Source of the DNA: Candidatus Krumholzibacteriia bacterium
Lineage (GTDB): Bacteria > Krumholzibacteriota > Krumholzibacteriia > LZORAL124-64-63
Reading direction: 5' to 3'
NCBI GenBank assembly: GCA_016744705.1
Contig: JADGDU010000001.1
Span: forward strand, 62,001 to 126,000
Length of the DNA stretch: 64,000 nt
A program made the translations under genes and the position numbers. Every line of letters begins with the position of its first letter. Within the stretch, counting starts at the first letter, position 1. A model generated the notes under the pieces. The model had not been told where the DNA came from and did no database searches. It was given only the letters and a program-made list of their open reading frames with translations. Below, piece after piece: positions 1 through 8,187 of this stretch.

Positions 1-1397
1 TCAATCTGGCTGACGCTGTGGGCCAAACTCTCATAGACGTGCTTCCGGATGGCCATCGCCAAGAAGTATCGGAAGCTCTGGCAGCAGCCCGCACCGGTCA
101 ATGCCCCCAGGCTTTAACCATCGCCACAGACAATGGCGAAGCCGAAAGCCACTGCGAAATTCGGTGCAGTAATTGTGGAGAGGGTAACTTGCTTATTCTG
201 GTCCGGGATATCACTCGGCGCCGAGCCCTGGAAATGACTCTGCAACAATCCCAAAAGATGGAAAGTCTGGGACTGATGGCAGGTGGCATTGCCCACGACT
301 TCAATAATCTGTTAACGGGAATCCTCGGCAATGCACAATTGGCCAAGGAAGACGCCATCGCTGGCTCGGACATGGATCAGGCCCTGGCTTCCATTGAGGG
401 CAATGCTCTCCGAGCCTCAAAATTGACCGGTAACCTACTGGCCTATGCCGGAGACGCCCACATCACTGTGGAACCGCTGAACATGAATTCACTGGTCACT
501 GAGTTAACCGGCATGATGGAGGCTGTCATTCCGCGACGCGTGGGACTCAAACTTGATTTGCACCAAGAGCCCCAATGGATTGCCGGCAACGAGGCCCAAA
601 TAACCCAGATCCTGCTCAACCTCATCCAGAATGCCAAGGAAGCCATCGGCCCAAACGTTGGTAAGATAACCATCTGCCTGAGACCTCAGACTTTCCCTCT
701 GGCTGAAATGCCCAAATGGTTCTGGGGTGAGGAGCTCCCTCCTGGCCCGGTGGTGGCTCTGGAAGTTTTCGACACCGGCTGTGGCATCCCGCCAAAGGTC
801 CAACAACGCATCTTTGATCCCTTCTTCACATCAAAAGACAAGGGCCGTGGTCTCGGCCTAGCTGCCGTACTGGGCATCATCATCAAACACGGGGGAATGT
901 TGACCTTGGAATCGGCCGAGAGACAAGGCACCATGTTCCGGATCCTGTTACCGACCGCCGCTCCTCCCTCGGTTCTCGTGGAGGTGCCAACCGCCAACCC
1001 CGAACCAACAGCGCGGGGCAAGATCTTGGTTGTCGATGATGAACCAGAAGTTCGCCAGATGGTGGTCACCTATCTCCAGAGAAAGGGGATGCAAACCCTT
1101 GAGGCCGAAAATGGTGCTGTGGGTGTTACTCTTTTCCGGGAACATCGAGACGACCTGGACGCGGTGGTGATGGATTTTTCCATGCCAGTTATGAACGGAG
1201 CCCAAGCCCTTGAAATCATACGCAAGGAGGCCCCCCGGCTACCCATTGTGATGATCAGTGGATATGGAGATCAAAAGGAGCTCGAGGCCCTGGCCCACGA
1301 GCTCTTCACCAAGTTTCTCCCCAAGCCGTTCAATCTGGAGGAATTGGGACGCAATCTGGATGCCATTTGCCACGGAGCCCAACAGACAAAGGGCTAA
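1..1397 (+). CDS. Hybrid sensor histidine kinase/response regulator (5' end outside window)
   Basis: Cytoplasmic PAS-HisKA-HATPase_c-REC protein that would sense a signal through PAS and pass phosphate from His to its own receiver Asp. The frame is open to the window edge, and the first visible residues (VGQTLIDVLP) look like the inside of a PAS domain, so the true start is upstream; a GTG at 18 is not a convincing start. Visible: PAS end (to about residue 70), H-box GGIAHDFNNLL with His near residue 93, N-box NLIQNAKEAI, G-boxes DTGCGIPP and GRGLGLAAV, then a REC domain opening KILVVDDEPEV with acceptor Asp in VVMDFSMPVMNG and Lys in FLPKPF. No output domain follows the receiver. Family is clear; signal and partner are unknown. 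Confidence 0.9.
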   Translation, partial: NLADAVGQTLIDVLPDGHRQEVSEALAAARTGQCPQALTIATDNGEAESHCEIRCSNCGEGNLLILVRDITRRRALEMTLQQSQKMESLGLMAGGIAHDFNNLLTGILGNAQLAKEDAIAGSDMDQALASIEGNALRASKLTGNLLAYAGDAHITVEPLNMNSLVTELTGMMEAVIPRRVGLKLDLHQEPQWIAGNEAQITQILLNLIQNAKEAIGPNVGKITICLRPQTFPLAEMPKWFWGEELPPGPVVALEVFDTGCGIPPKVQQRIFDPFFTSKDKGRGLGLAAVLGIIIKHGGMLTLESAERQGTMFRILLPTAAPPSVLVEVPTANPEPTARGKILVVDDEPEVRQMVVTYLQRKGMQTLEAENGAVGVTLFREHRDDLDAVVMDFSMPVMNGAQALEIIRKEAPRLPIVMISGYGDQKELEALAHELFTKFLPKPFNLEELGRNLDAICHGAQQTKG

Positions 1398-1419
1398 AAA
1401 ATGGCCCCAGCCTCCAGGG

Positions 1420-1956
1420 TCAATCCTTCTGACCCAAGCTTCGCCATAGCCCCACCAAAAAGACCCCCAGGGAAAGCCCCATGCCCGAATGGATGAAAGC
1501 ATAAAGGATGTATCTTAAGGAACTTGATCCAGCCAAAAAGGCCGCATCGACAGCTCCCATATCCACCTGTCCATGACGCACCGCCAACAAAATGAAATAT
1601 CCCTTGAAGAGTTGCAGAGCGATGTTGGCTGCAACAAAAGGTAAAAAACCCCAAGTGAGGACGGCAAGCATAGGGTTGCCCACTGGCGAGCCACCGGCTT
1701 TTAGCCCCATCACCAGAGCGCCGGCCAATGCCAGGGGCAAAAAGACGCCCAGAGTAAAGACATGGCCATGGACCAAAGCCAAAGGCAACGTTGCCTGTAA
1801 ACGCAGTCCGTCAGGCGCCTCAGCATAGGTCAGTTTGTGGGCAGATTCCTGGTAAGAGATACCGATCAAAAGGCCGAAAATTGCCAAGGCAATGGCATAG
1901 CGGATAAGGATCTTGATCACTCTATTATAAGATTTTGGTAAGGCCTGGTCAGACAT
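1420..1956 (-). CDS. DUF2871-like four-helix membrane protein
   Basis: Inner-membrane protein of 178 residues with about four hydrophobic helices. The second helix carries LPLALVHGHVFTLGV and the last IHSGMGLSLGVFLVG, which match the pattern I know from DUF2871 (histidines in the membrane segments), a family of unknown function; assignment is from memory of the pattern. I chose the ATG at 1956 (protein MSDQALPK...) because an AGGAG sits seven bases upstream; a longer frame begins 36 bases earlier without a good ribosome site. Its 3' end faces the upstream kinase with 22 bases between stops. Confidence 0.6.
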   Translation of the reverse strand: MSDQALPKSYNRVIKILIRYAIALAIFGLLIGISYQESAHKLTYAEAPDGLRLQATLPLALVHGHVFTLGVFLPLALAGALVMGLKAGGSPVGNPMLAVLTWGFLPFVAANIALQLFKGYFILLAVRHGQVDMGAVDAAFLAGSSSLRYILYAFIHSGMGLSLGVFLVGLWRSLGQKD

Positions 1957-2154
1957 GAAATACTCCTGGTCAGAAAAAGAAAGCTCGCTCAAGAACCCTT
2001 GGGCCCCATAAGATACCTTTGGTCCTGGGGGCCAACCATGGCGAAAATAACCTTTAGTCGCTAATGTGGGTAAGATTAATCCTCATTTGAAAAACTGAAG
2101 AGTATACGCCAACCGGGATCATGCCACCTACAGGCAAAAGCTAAAAGGAGTTTC

Positions 2155-3237
2155 ATGAGGATGCTTTTCTTTGTTTGGGCTCAAAACAAAAGGCAATTTT
2201 GGATAGCCGGGTTGATTTCAACTCTGCTCATAGCCACGCTGTCAGCCCATGCCCAAGCTGAAGAATCTTCCCCTATTTTTAGAGGGCAGTTTTTCGACAG
2301 GGCGGGAACTTCGGTTCCCGGCGGACATCTTTTATTCCAGGGGCCCGAAGAATATCCACTCCAATTCGAAGTCACTGAAAGCGGAAACTTTGAATATTCT
2401 GCGGCAGACTTTCATCCATATGAAATTTACCAAGTAGCCTATACCGACTCTACCGACCGGGTCATCTGCACCATGGACGAATGGCAATTCAAACCCGAAG
2501 AATATGACCAGCAATTTGATGCCTTTCAAAACGTCAACAAGTTCAACTTAACCATAGCTTTCTGGGATACCGGGGAACTGATTCCTTCGGAAAACAAACA
2601 AACCCGCATGGGTTTTTACGCAAAAAAGGTGCGCAACCCCTGGTGGTATGAACCTTTATCCCTGTCTATACCCCAGTACTTATTCTCAGCCCAGATCTGT
2701 TTTAATTTTGGGCATAATTGGACAACCAACAGCAATGCCCTCGGTGGCGTGGTTGGTCATTCGCCTGGCCTGAATGTGGCAGGAGCTTATCGTTTCGGCT
2801 ATCCTCAAAAGTCAAAAACCGGCGGTTCCGCCATCACCTTCCGTGAAATATCTTTGTCCTACGCCTTCAATGGTTATGACATCAATCAGGCCTTTGAGTC
2901 TGGCCGCACCGCCGATGTTCAATTCCACCGCATCACGGCAGCCTACAGCTTTGGTCGTATGAGCTCCGATCTCAAGAGGCACTTTGCCGGGGGCCCGGCC
3001 GTCAGTTGGGGAGGGATTTACGATGGCTCCACTCCCCTGGAATACATGGATCGAAGTTTTGGCATGATCGGTTTCGGAGCGCAAGGCAAAGTGATCCGCC
3101 GGGTCGCCCATGCCATGGGCAAGGACTGGGGCCTCCACGCTCAATTGGAGTTGATGTATTACGCTGCTGATCGTGGTGAAAACGATTTTTGGTATGGGCT
3201 GGCTCCCTCTTTATCCATGGGTGTCATTATTTATTAA
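2155..3237 (+). CDS. Secreted/outer-membrane beta-barrel-like protein of unknown function
   Basis: 360 residues with a signal peptide (hydrophobic core GLISTLLIATLSA, likely cleavage after AHAQA), a soluble N-terminal part to about residue 130, then alternating aromatic/hydrophobic strands (for example ISLSYAFNGYDINQAF, FHRITAAYSFGRM, LHAQLELMYYAADRG) typical of outer-membrane beta strands; the last strand ends in Tyr (SMGVIIY), compatible with BAM recognition. AAAGGAG lies just ahead of the ATG. I do not recognise a family. It is followed by a lipoprotein gene on the same strand 51 bases later, so the two may be co-transcribed. Confidence 0.65.
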   Translation: MRMLFFVWAQNKRQFWIAGLISTLLIATLSAHAQAEESSPIFRGQFFDRAGTSVPGGHLLFQGPEEYPLQFEVTESGNFEYSAADFHPYEIYQVAYTDSTDRVICTMDEWQFKPEEYDQQFDAFQNVNKFNLTIAFWDTGELIPSENKQTRMGFYAKKVRNPWWYEPLSLSIPQYLFSAQICFNFGHNWTTNSNALGGVVGHSPGLNVAGAYRFGYPQKSKTGGSAITFREISLSYAFNGYDINQAFESGRTADVQFHRITAAYSFGRMSSDLKRHFAGGPAVSWGGIYDGSTPLEYMDRSFGMIGFGAQGKVIRRVAHAMGKDWGLHAQLELMYYAADRGENDFWYGLAPSLSMGVIIY

Positions 3238-3288
3238 TTAGAAAGGCCGGCCCGTGCTACAGAATAAGACCAGGGAAAGGATTTGCTT

Positions 3289-4446
3289 GTGACAAACGAT
3301 CGTAGAGCCACTGCAGGGAATTGCATCCCCTATTTGTGCTTCCTACTACTGCTGCTGGTTGGTTGTGACGAGACCAATTCGGATTGGAGTTCTGTGGGGA
3401 AAACCGAAAAAGGTATTGGAGTCAACATCGCCGAGGACGTGCTCAGTGAAGGGGGTGCGCCCATCACCATTTCATTTGTCCTGACCGCTGAACCCGAACA
3501 TTTTGTCGACATCAAAATCCAAAATCCGGATGGCCAAATGGAAATAGATTTGGAGGCTCCGTTGAGGATTATGCCTATTGATTGGAGAGACACTCTTCGC
3601 ATTGATGTCAGCGCCCGTTTGGACCATGTGATTGAGGATAGCCCCCACTCAGGATTGTTGAACATTATTTCCGAATCCACCGATTCGGATTACAACCTTG
3701 ATCTCACCGGAAACGATCCCCTCATTTTCAACATTCTGGATGGGGATGTGGCCGGTCTGGGCATTCTCACTGATCCCCTGGTTGTAGAAGAAATGGCCGA
3801 GGAATTGACTCCCCTCTTCCTGAGTTTGCTATGCCAACCTCTTGCAGATGTTGCCGTCAGTGTGAGGTTGGTATCTCCAGATTCTTACGTTTCATTTGTA
3901 CCCGAATCCCCAACTCTAATTTTCACTCCAGAAAATTGGAATATCCCCCAGGCTGTTTATGTCCAAATCGCTGGAGATGACATTTATGGTAATCACCGCA
4001 CCAACGGATTGGCTTTTTCACTGGAATCCGTTGATGAGAATTACCATTCGCTGGCCATTGAAACTGCGGAATTAATCATTATTGATACCAGTCCCTTGCC
4101 CCAAATCACCTTTAATCAACAGTTACTCAGCTCATTGACTGAGGGGAATTTTGTCACCTTTGATTTTATGATGGAAATGCAAGGGTCTTGCGTTGATGAC
4201 GTGCTGTTTTCCATCATGGCAGCCTCCAACGCCAGCTCACCCCAACCGGGATCTGATTTTGTCGCCCTGCCGGATACATTGGTTTTTGAGCCTGGTCAAA
4301 ATGAAATGACGGTTTCTATGGAAATTATTAATGATGATGAAGTGGAAAATGCTGAGATGGGGGTTTTTAGTATTTTGGCTTTGGATAATTGTGTTGTTGG
4401 CGGTGGCACAATCCAAATCAGAGTAGTCTTCATGGATGACGATTAG
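3289..4446 (+). CDS. Lipoprotein with Calx-beta-like domains
   Basis: 385-residue predicted lipoprotein: hydrophobic stretch CFLLLLLVGC gives a lipobox with Cys as the lipidated residue and Asp at +2. The body contains at least one Calx-beta-like unit (GSDFVALPDTLVFEPGQ then IINDDEVENAE), and two weaker repeats upstream, so it is probably an all-beta, calcium-binding surface or periplasmic protein. I prefer the GTG at 3289, eight bases after AGGGAAAGG; a TTG two codons earlier is too close to that site. The stop codon TAG is formed by the TA target of the inserted element at 4446-4609 plus the first base of the element. Confidence 0.65.
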   Translation: MTNDRRATAGNCIPYLCFLLLLLVGCDETNSDWSSVGKTEKGIGVNIAEDVLSEGGAPITISFVLTAEPEHFVDIKIQNPDGQMEIDLEAPLRIMPIDWRDTLRIDVSARLDHVIEDSPHSGLLNIISESTDSDYNLDLTGNDPLIFNILDGDVAGLGILTDPLVVEEMAEELTPLFLSLLCQPLADVAVSVRLVSPDSYVSFVPESPTLIFTPENWNIPQAVYVQIAGDDIYGNHRTNGLAFSLESVDENYHSLAIETAELIIIDTSPLPQITFNQQLLSSLTEGNFVTFDFMMEMQGSCVDDVLFSIMAASNASSPQPGSDFVALPDTLVFEPGQNEMTVSMEIINDDEVENAEMGVFSILALDNCVVGGGTIQIRVVFMDDD

Positions 4447-4609
4447 GTTGTGCCTTTGAAATTGTGTCTGTTGGCTTTTTTTGAGTAAGTCTTTGAAATC
4501 ATTTAGTCTTGAATCTTCTTTTCATGTCATTCAGAAAAATAGTTGTTCACAAGAATATTGCCTGGTCTGTAACCGGGTACAGACCAGACACAATTTCAAA
4601 GGCACAACC
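4446..4609. mobile_element. MITE-like element, 164 bp, 28-bp terminal inverted repeats, TA target duplication
   Basis: Positions 4443-4470 and 4585-4612 are perfect inverted copies (28 bp including the flanking TTA/TAA). The element proper starts GGTTGTGCC and ends GGCACAACC and is bounded by TA at 4444-4445 and 4610-4611, the target choice of IS630/Tc1-mariner transposases. It has no coding capacity and is more AT-rich than its neighbours. Inside, next to the right arm, 4564-4571 and 4578-4585 form a second perfect 8-bp hairpin with a 6-base loop. Taking out the element and one TA restores the sequence GATTAAAATTT, in which both convergent genes would end in TAA; the insertion changed both stops to TAG and altered neither protein. 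No transposase is in the window. Confidence 0.75.
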
Positions 4610-5454
4610 TAAAATTTCCGGTTGGGGTTTTTCCATGTGGACTCGGCCGGAATTTTTTCCACCGTATCCCAATGCTCAACAACCCGCCCATCCTCAATTC
4701 TAAATAAATCATAAAACGCCACATGTTCGTTCATAAATTGGCCTTCAGAAACGGCCAGAACAAAATTCCCCTCTCCCAACACCATGTGATTCTTTTCATA
4801 AACCATCGGCATGCCAACCTTGGCCAGCTCCTCCAATGCTTCGCCCAGCCCAGTCAGGCCATCTTTCACTCCGGGATTGTGCTGGTCATATTGATCGACT
4901 GAAATATAGTCCGTGATTTTTTCTGGAGCAGCGCCCAGGAAGACATCGGCCATAAGGTCCTTTACGAGGGCCTTATTCACTTCAGTTTTTTCGTGATCCT
5001 TTAGCTCTGTTTGGCCGTCAAACTGGGTTCGTCCAGATGCCGTTTCATTAGCGATTACCTGAAGATTATCCCAGTGTTCCACAATCAGGCCTTTTTCAAA
5101 CCGGAAGATATCGAACCCTGCTTTCGGTCCAAAAAAATCATACTTTGTATGGGTGAAAACATAGTCGCCATCTTCAAAAGCGCGGATGATTTCCACTTTT
5201 GCTCCGCCTTCGGGCAACTGCGCCATTACGGCTCCAAAGCCCTCAAGGCCATCCCCTACAGCCAGATTATGTTGGATATACTTTTCTGGATTAATGTATG
5301 CAATGGGGGCTGGATCGCCTGATTCCATACTGTTTAATAGTTCCAGTACTTTTTGACGATTTGTTTTTGTTTCCATGGTCTTCATCTCCTGGCTTGCGCA
5401 TCCTGCTAGTGTTAGCAGGACGGCGGAAAAGATTGCAATTATTGCCCTCATCAT
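4609..5454 (-). CDS. Lipoprotein with two SnoaL/NTF2-like domains
   Basis: 281 residues. The N terminus is a lipoprotein signal (IFSAVLLTLAGC). Two tandem SnoaL-like (NTF2 fold) domains follow, recognisable by paired motifs: YIQHNLAVGDGLEGFG and FRFEKGLIVEHWDN in the first (about residues 35-135), YDQHNPGVKDGLTGLG and FRIEDGRVVEHWDT in the second (about 155-265). Such proteins are often annotated as predicted SnoaL-like aldol condensation-catalysing enzymes, but the substrate is unknown. The start is one of two adjacent ATGs (5454 or 5451) behind GGGAG; a longer frame to 5493 lacks a ribosome site. It lies 47 bases downstream of the marR-type gene on the same strand, so it is a candidate target of that regulator. 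Confidence 0.75.
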   Translation of the reverse strand: MMRAIIAIFSAVLLTLAGCASQEMKTMETKTNRQKVLELLNSMESGDPAPIAYINPEKYIQHNLAVGDGLEGFGAVMAQLPEGGAKVEIIRAFEDGDYVFTHTKYDFFGPKAGFDIFRFEKGLIVEHWDNLQVIANETASGRTQFDGQTELKDHEKTEVNKALVKDLMADVFLGAAPEKITDYISVDQYDQHNPGVKDGLTGLGEALEELAKVGMPMVYEKNHMVLGEGNFVLAVSEGQFMNEHVAFYDLFRIEDGRVVEHWDTVEKIPAESTWKNPNRKF

Positions 5455-5501
5455 TTTCTCCCAGCTTTGTTCGTGGCCGAACCTTTTTCTCAAAAAAAGG
5501 T

Positions 5502-5960
5502 TTATTTCCTTTGGGTTGATTTTTGCAGATTACCAAGCACCTGCGCTAATAATTTCACCAGCGTCTCTTGGTCTTCAGATATCATATCTCCATAGACTTT
5601 TGCCAACAGTTTATCCGAGATATCAGCAACAGGTTGCTCTAGCTCATGGCCTTTTGCGGTAAGCTGAACCAGCATAATTCGCCTATCTTCCGAAGATTGG
5701 AATCTTTCCACGTAGCCGTAGTGTTCCAATGTATTGATCATCCCGGTGACAGTAGACTTTACCCGCCCTACCTTCTCAACGATCTCTTTCATAGCCACTG
5801 GTCTTTTCTGTTTGAACAGAAAATAGAGAATGGTACCATGGGCAGGCAAAAGGCCATCAGCATGAATACTCTGGAGCTCCTGCTCCAGAAGGACATTAGC
5901 CTGCTCTCGAATCCGAGAGATTTGGCCGATAATTCCGTTTATTTCTTTTTGTACTGTCAT
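5502..5960 (-). CDS. MarR-family transcriptional regulator
   Basis: 152-residue winged-helix regulator. The wHTH is visible as PVAMKEIVEKVGRVKSTVTGMINTLE followed by the wing YVERFQSSEDRRIMLVQLT (DRR of MarR wings present), flanked by long helices for dimerisation. It would bind a palindrome and release it on ligand or oxidant binding. The ATG at 5960 is preferred over an in-frame TTG at 5996 because that TTG is part of the promoter -35 box. With the -10 box only eight bases from the ATG, the mRNA would be leaderless or nearly so, in line with the absence of a Shine-Dalgarno sequence. It is divergent from the aromatic fusion gene and upstream of the SnoaL lipoprotein gene. Confidence 0.85.
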   Translation of the reverse strand: MTVQKEINGIIGQISRIREQANVLLEQELQSIHADGLLPAHGTILYFLFKQKRPVAMKEIVEKVGRVKSTVTGMINTLEHYGYVERFQSSEDRRIMLVQLTAKGHELEQPVADISDKLLAKVYGDMISEDQETLVKLLAQVLGNLQKSTQRK

Positions 5961-5967
5961 GAGGGAA

Positions 5968-5993
5968 ACAATAGTTCGTGCCCGAACTATTGT
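5968..5993. promoter_or_regulatory. Palindromic MarR operator
   Basis: Perfect 11-bp inverted repeat, ACAATAGTTCG at 5968-5978 and CGAACTATTGT at 5983-5993, around a 4-base centre. It fills the promoter of the marR-type gene (spacer and -10), which implies autorepression. It also lies upstream of the divergent aromatic fusion gene, whose control by the same site is possible but not shown. Confidence 0.75.
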
Positions 5994-5996
5994 CAA
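5968..5996 (-). promoter_or_regulatory. Sigma-70 promoter of the marR-type gene
   Basis: On the minus strand TTGACA (5996-5991) and TATTGT (5973-5968) are 17 bases apart. The expected start point falls at about 5961, directly at the ATG (5960), giving a leaderless transcript. The operator palindrome covers spacer and -10. Confidence 0.65.
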
Positions 5997-6092
5997 GAAG
6001 GTTTTTTGGATCTAATTTCCTCCAGTATGAATAATTGCGCCCGAAATCAAACAGAGACCATAAATGTCTTCAAACCCGCACAAGGATCAGCC

Positions 6093-8114
6093 ATGAAGAA
6101 AATTGATGATGCTCGCCAGAACCTGGACCAACTGGATTCCCAATTGTTGGATATCCTGGCCGAACGCATCAGCATTGTGCGAGATATTGGAGAGCTGAAA
6201 GCAAAGAAAGGTATGCCCGTACTGGATGTGCATCGTGAGCGAGCTTTGCTCACACGCATTCTTGAAAAGACCGACGAGCGTGATTTGAGCCAACACTTTG
6301 TCTCTCAAATTTTCAGGCAGATCATTCGTTATGGGCGTAGCACCCAGGAAACTATTCTGGCTCCACTGACACACGAATCGCCCGTGGTGCAATATCAGGG
6401 ATCTCGAGGGGCCTTCAGCTGGCTGGCCGCCCATAAATACTTCTCCGTGCGGCATTCAGATTTTCGCATGACGGGATCGCACACTTACCAGGAGGCCATC
6501 GAAGCAGTGAGCAGCGATAAGGCCGCCTACGCTGTGCTGCCTTTGGAAAACTCCTTGGCCGGTTCATTTCATGAGGTGATCGACCTTGTGGCCAAGAGCC
6601 CCTGTAGTATTGTGGGCGAAGAAATTATTCCCATCGACCTTTGTCTGGTGGCCTTGCCTGGCACCGACATCAGCGACCTGCAGGTGGTCTACAGCCACCC
6701 CGTGATTTTGCAGCAATGCGCCCGCTACCTGGCCACCCTCGACGGTGTGCGGACCCAGACTCACGAAGACTCTGCCGAAGCTGCAGGCAAAGTTCAAAAA
6801 GACGGGCTCAAATCTCAGGCGGCCATTGCCTCACGCCATGCGGCTGAGCTGAGCGGATTGGCCATTCTGAAGGAAGACATCACGGGTGCCGGCGCCGACA
6901 CCACCCGCTTTGCCATCATCGCCAAACAACCCGTTTCCGTGGATGGGCACTTGCCTGCCAAAACCAGCCTGGCTTTGAATTTGCCCAATGAAGCCGGAGT
7001 TTTGGCCAGCATCGTCAATGCCTTTGGGAAACAGGGCATCAACATGGGCAAACTGGAATCCAGACCCAGCAGCGATGGCTCAGGCCTGACCAGATTCTAC
7101 ATTGAGTTGGATGAAAACGCTGATAATCCCGGGCTGAAAGAAGCCGTGGATTCGGTGCGAAAAATTGCCCGCAGCTTGCGCATCCTGGGTTGCTATGTGG
7201 ATCGGGCGCGTCTGGAAAGCGAGTCCGATGAATTGCTGGCTCGGGCGGTGGATCCTGACCCTGATTTGTCTGCTGTGGATTTGCAATCCCTGCCCGGTAA
7301 ATCGCCTGCGAAAAAACACGCATCCAAAAAGTCCCACTACAAATTTGACTCCCAGCCCGAAGGGGAAGGATTCATCGTGCAGGTGGGCCAGGTCTGTTTT
7401 GGCAATGGTGGCTTCCACGTCATAGCCGGACCCTGCGCTGTGGAAACCCCCACCCAACTGGACATCGCCGCTCGCGATGCGCGCAATGCTGGCGCCGTAA
7501 TTCTGCGTGGCGGTGTTTTCAAACCCCGCTCCTCCCCCTACTCCTTTCAGGGTTTGGGTTGGGAAGGTTTGCGTTTATTGCGTGAAGCAGGCGACAAATA
7601 CAACCTGCCCATCGTCACCGAAGTGATGGCTCCCGAGCAAGTGGGCCGCATGGCCGAGTCGGCCGATATGCTGCAAATTGGAGCGCGCAACATGCAGAAT
7701 TTTGATCTGCTGCGCGAGGTTGGCCGCACTGATCGCCCCGTATTGCTCAAACGGGGATTGATGGCCAGCATTGATGAATTTTTGATGGCCGCTGAGTACA
7801 TCATGGCCCAGGGAAATTTCCAGGTTGTCTTATGCGAACGGGGGATTCGTACTTTTGAAACAGCCACTCGCTCAACCCTGGATTTGTCTGCTGTGCCGGT
7901 GTTGCGTGAGCGGACACATTTGCCCGTGTGTGTGGATCCAAGTCACGCCGCTGGCCGGCGATCCTTGGTGGCACCGCTATCCCGGGGGGCCCGGGCTGTG
8001 GGTGCAGATAGCATTATGGTGGAAATTCATCCTGACCCGGCAAACGCTTTGTGTGATGGACCTCAGGCTTTGTCAGGAAAAGCCTTGGCTGAGTTGATTG
8101 CAGAATTGAAATAA
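6093..8114 (+). CDS. Trifunctional chorismate mutase / prephenate dehydratase / DAHP synthase
   Basis: 673-residue fusion that carries the first step of the shikimate pathway and two steps of phenylalanine synthesis in one chain. Order: AroQ chorismate mutase (about 1-85, RQNLDQLDSQLLDILAERI), prephenate dehydratase (about 93-270; GSRGAFSW, VLPLENSLAGSFHEVIDL, DTTRFAII with the TRF motif), ACT domain (about 283-360, ESRPSSDGSGLTRFYIEL), a Lys/Ser/Pro-rich linker (about 385-420), then a type I-beta DAHP synthase (about 430-673; AGPCAVET, GGVFKPRSSPYSFQG, LLKRGLMAS, ERGIRTFETATRSTLDL, VDPSHAAGRR). CM-PDT and CM-DAHPS fusions are known; this combination is unusual. The ATG at 6093 has AAGGA six bases upstream; an in-frame ATG at 6027 has none. 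The ACT domain should give Phe feedback on the dehydratase. Confidence 0.93.
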   Translation: MKKIDDARQNLDQLDSQLLDILAERISIVRDIGELKAKKGMPVLDVHRERALLTRILEKTDERDLSQHFVSQIFRQIIRYGRSTQETILAPLTHESPVVQYQGSRGAFSWLAAHKYFSVRHSDFRMTGSHTYQEAIEAVSSDKAAYAVLPLENSLAGSFHEVIDLVAKSPCSIVGEEIIPIDLCLVALPGTDISDLQVVYSHPVILQQCARYLATLDGVRTQTHEDSAEAAGKVQKDGLKSQAAIASRHAAELSGLAILKEDITGAGADTTRFAIIAKQPVSVDGHLPAKTSLALNLPNEAGVLASIVNAFGKQGINMGKLESRPSSDGSGLTRFYIELDENADNPGLKEAVDSVRKIARSLRILGCYVDRARLESESDELLARAVDPDPDLSAVDLQSLPGKSPAKKHASKKSHYKFDSQPEGEGFIVQVGQVCFGNGGFHVIAGPCAVETPTQLDIAARDARNAGAVILRGGVFKPRSSPYSFQGLGWEGLRLLREAGDKYNLPIVTEVMAPEQVGRMAESADMLQIGARNMQNFDLLREVGRTDRPVLLKRGLMASIDEFLMAAEYIMAQGNFQVVLCERGIRTFETATRSTLDLSAVPVLRERTHLPVCVDPSHAAGRRSLVAPLSRGARAVGADSIMVEIHPDPANALCDGPQALSGKALAELIAELK

Positions 8115-8157
8115 AGAGGGGACCAAATCCAATTTGCCGCCGCTCAGGGCCAAAACT

Positions 8158-8178
8158 TCACCCAGCATTGTTGGGTGA
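8158..8178. terminator. Hairpin between convergent genes
   Basis: 7-bp inverted repeat TCACCCA/TGGGTGA with a 7-base loop between the ends of the aromatic fusion gene and the M14 peptidase gene. There is no clear U-tract on either side, so its terminator activity is uncertain. Confidence 0.4.
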
Positions 8179-8187
8179 TTACAAAAG

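Noticed and set aside
4446-4609. Inverted repeat as a bidirectional transcription terminator
   Set aside because: The arms are 114 bases apart and are not followed by T-runs; TA flanks and the restored TAA stops point to an insertion.
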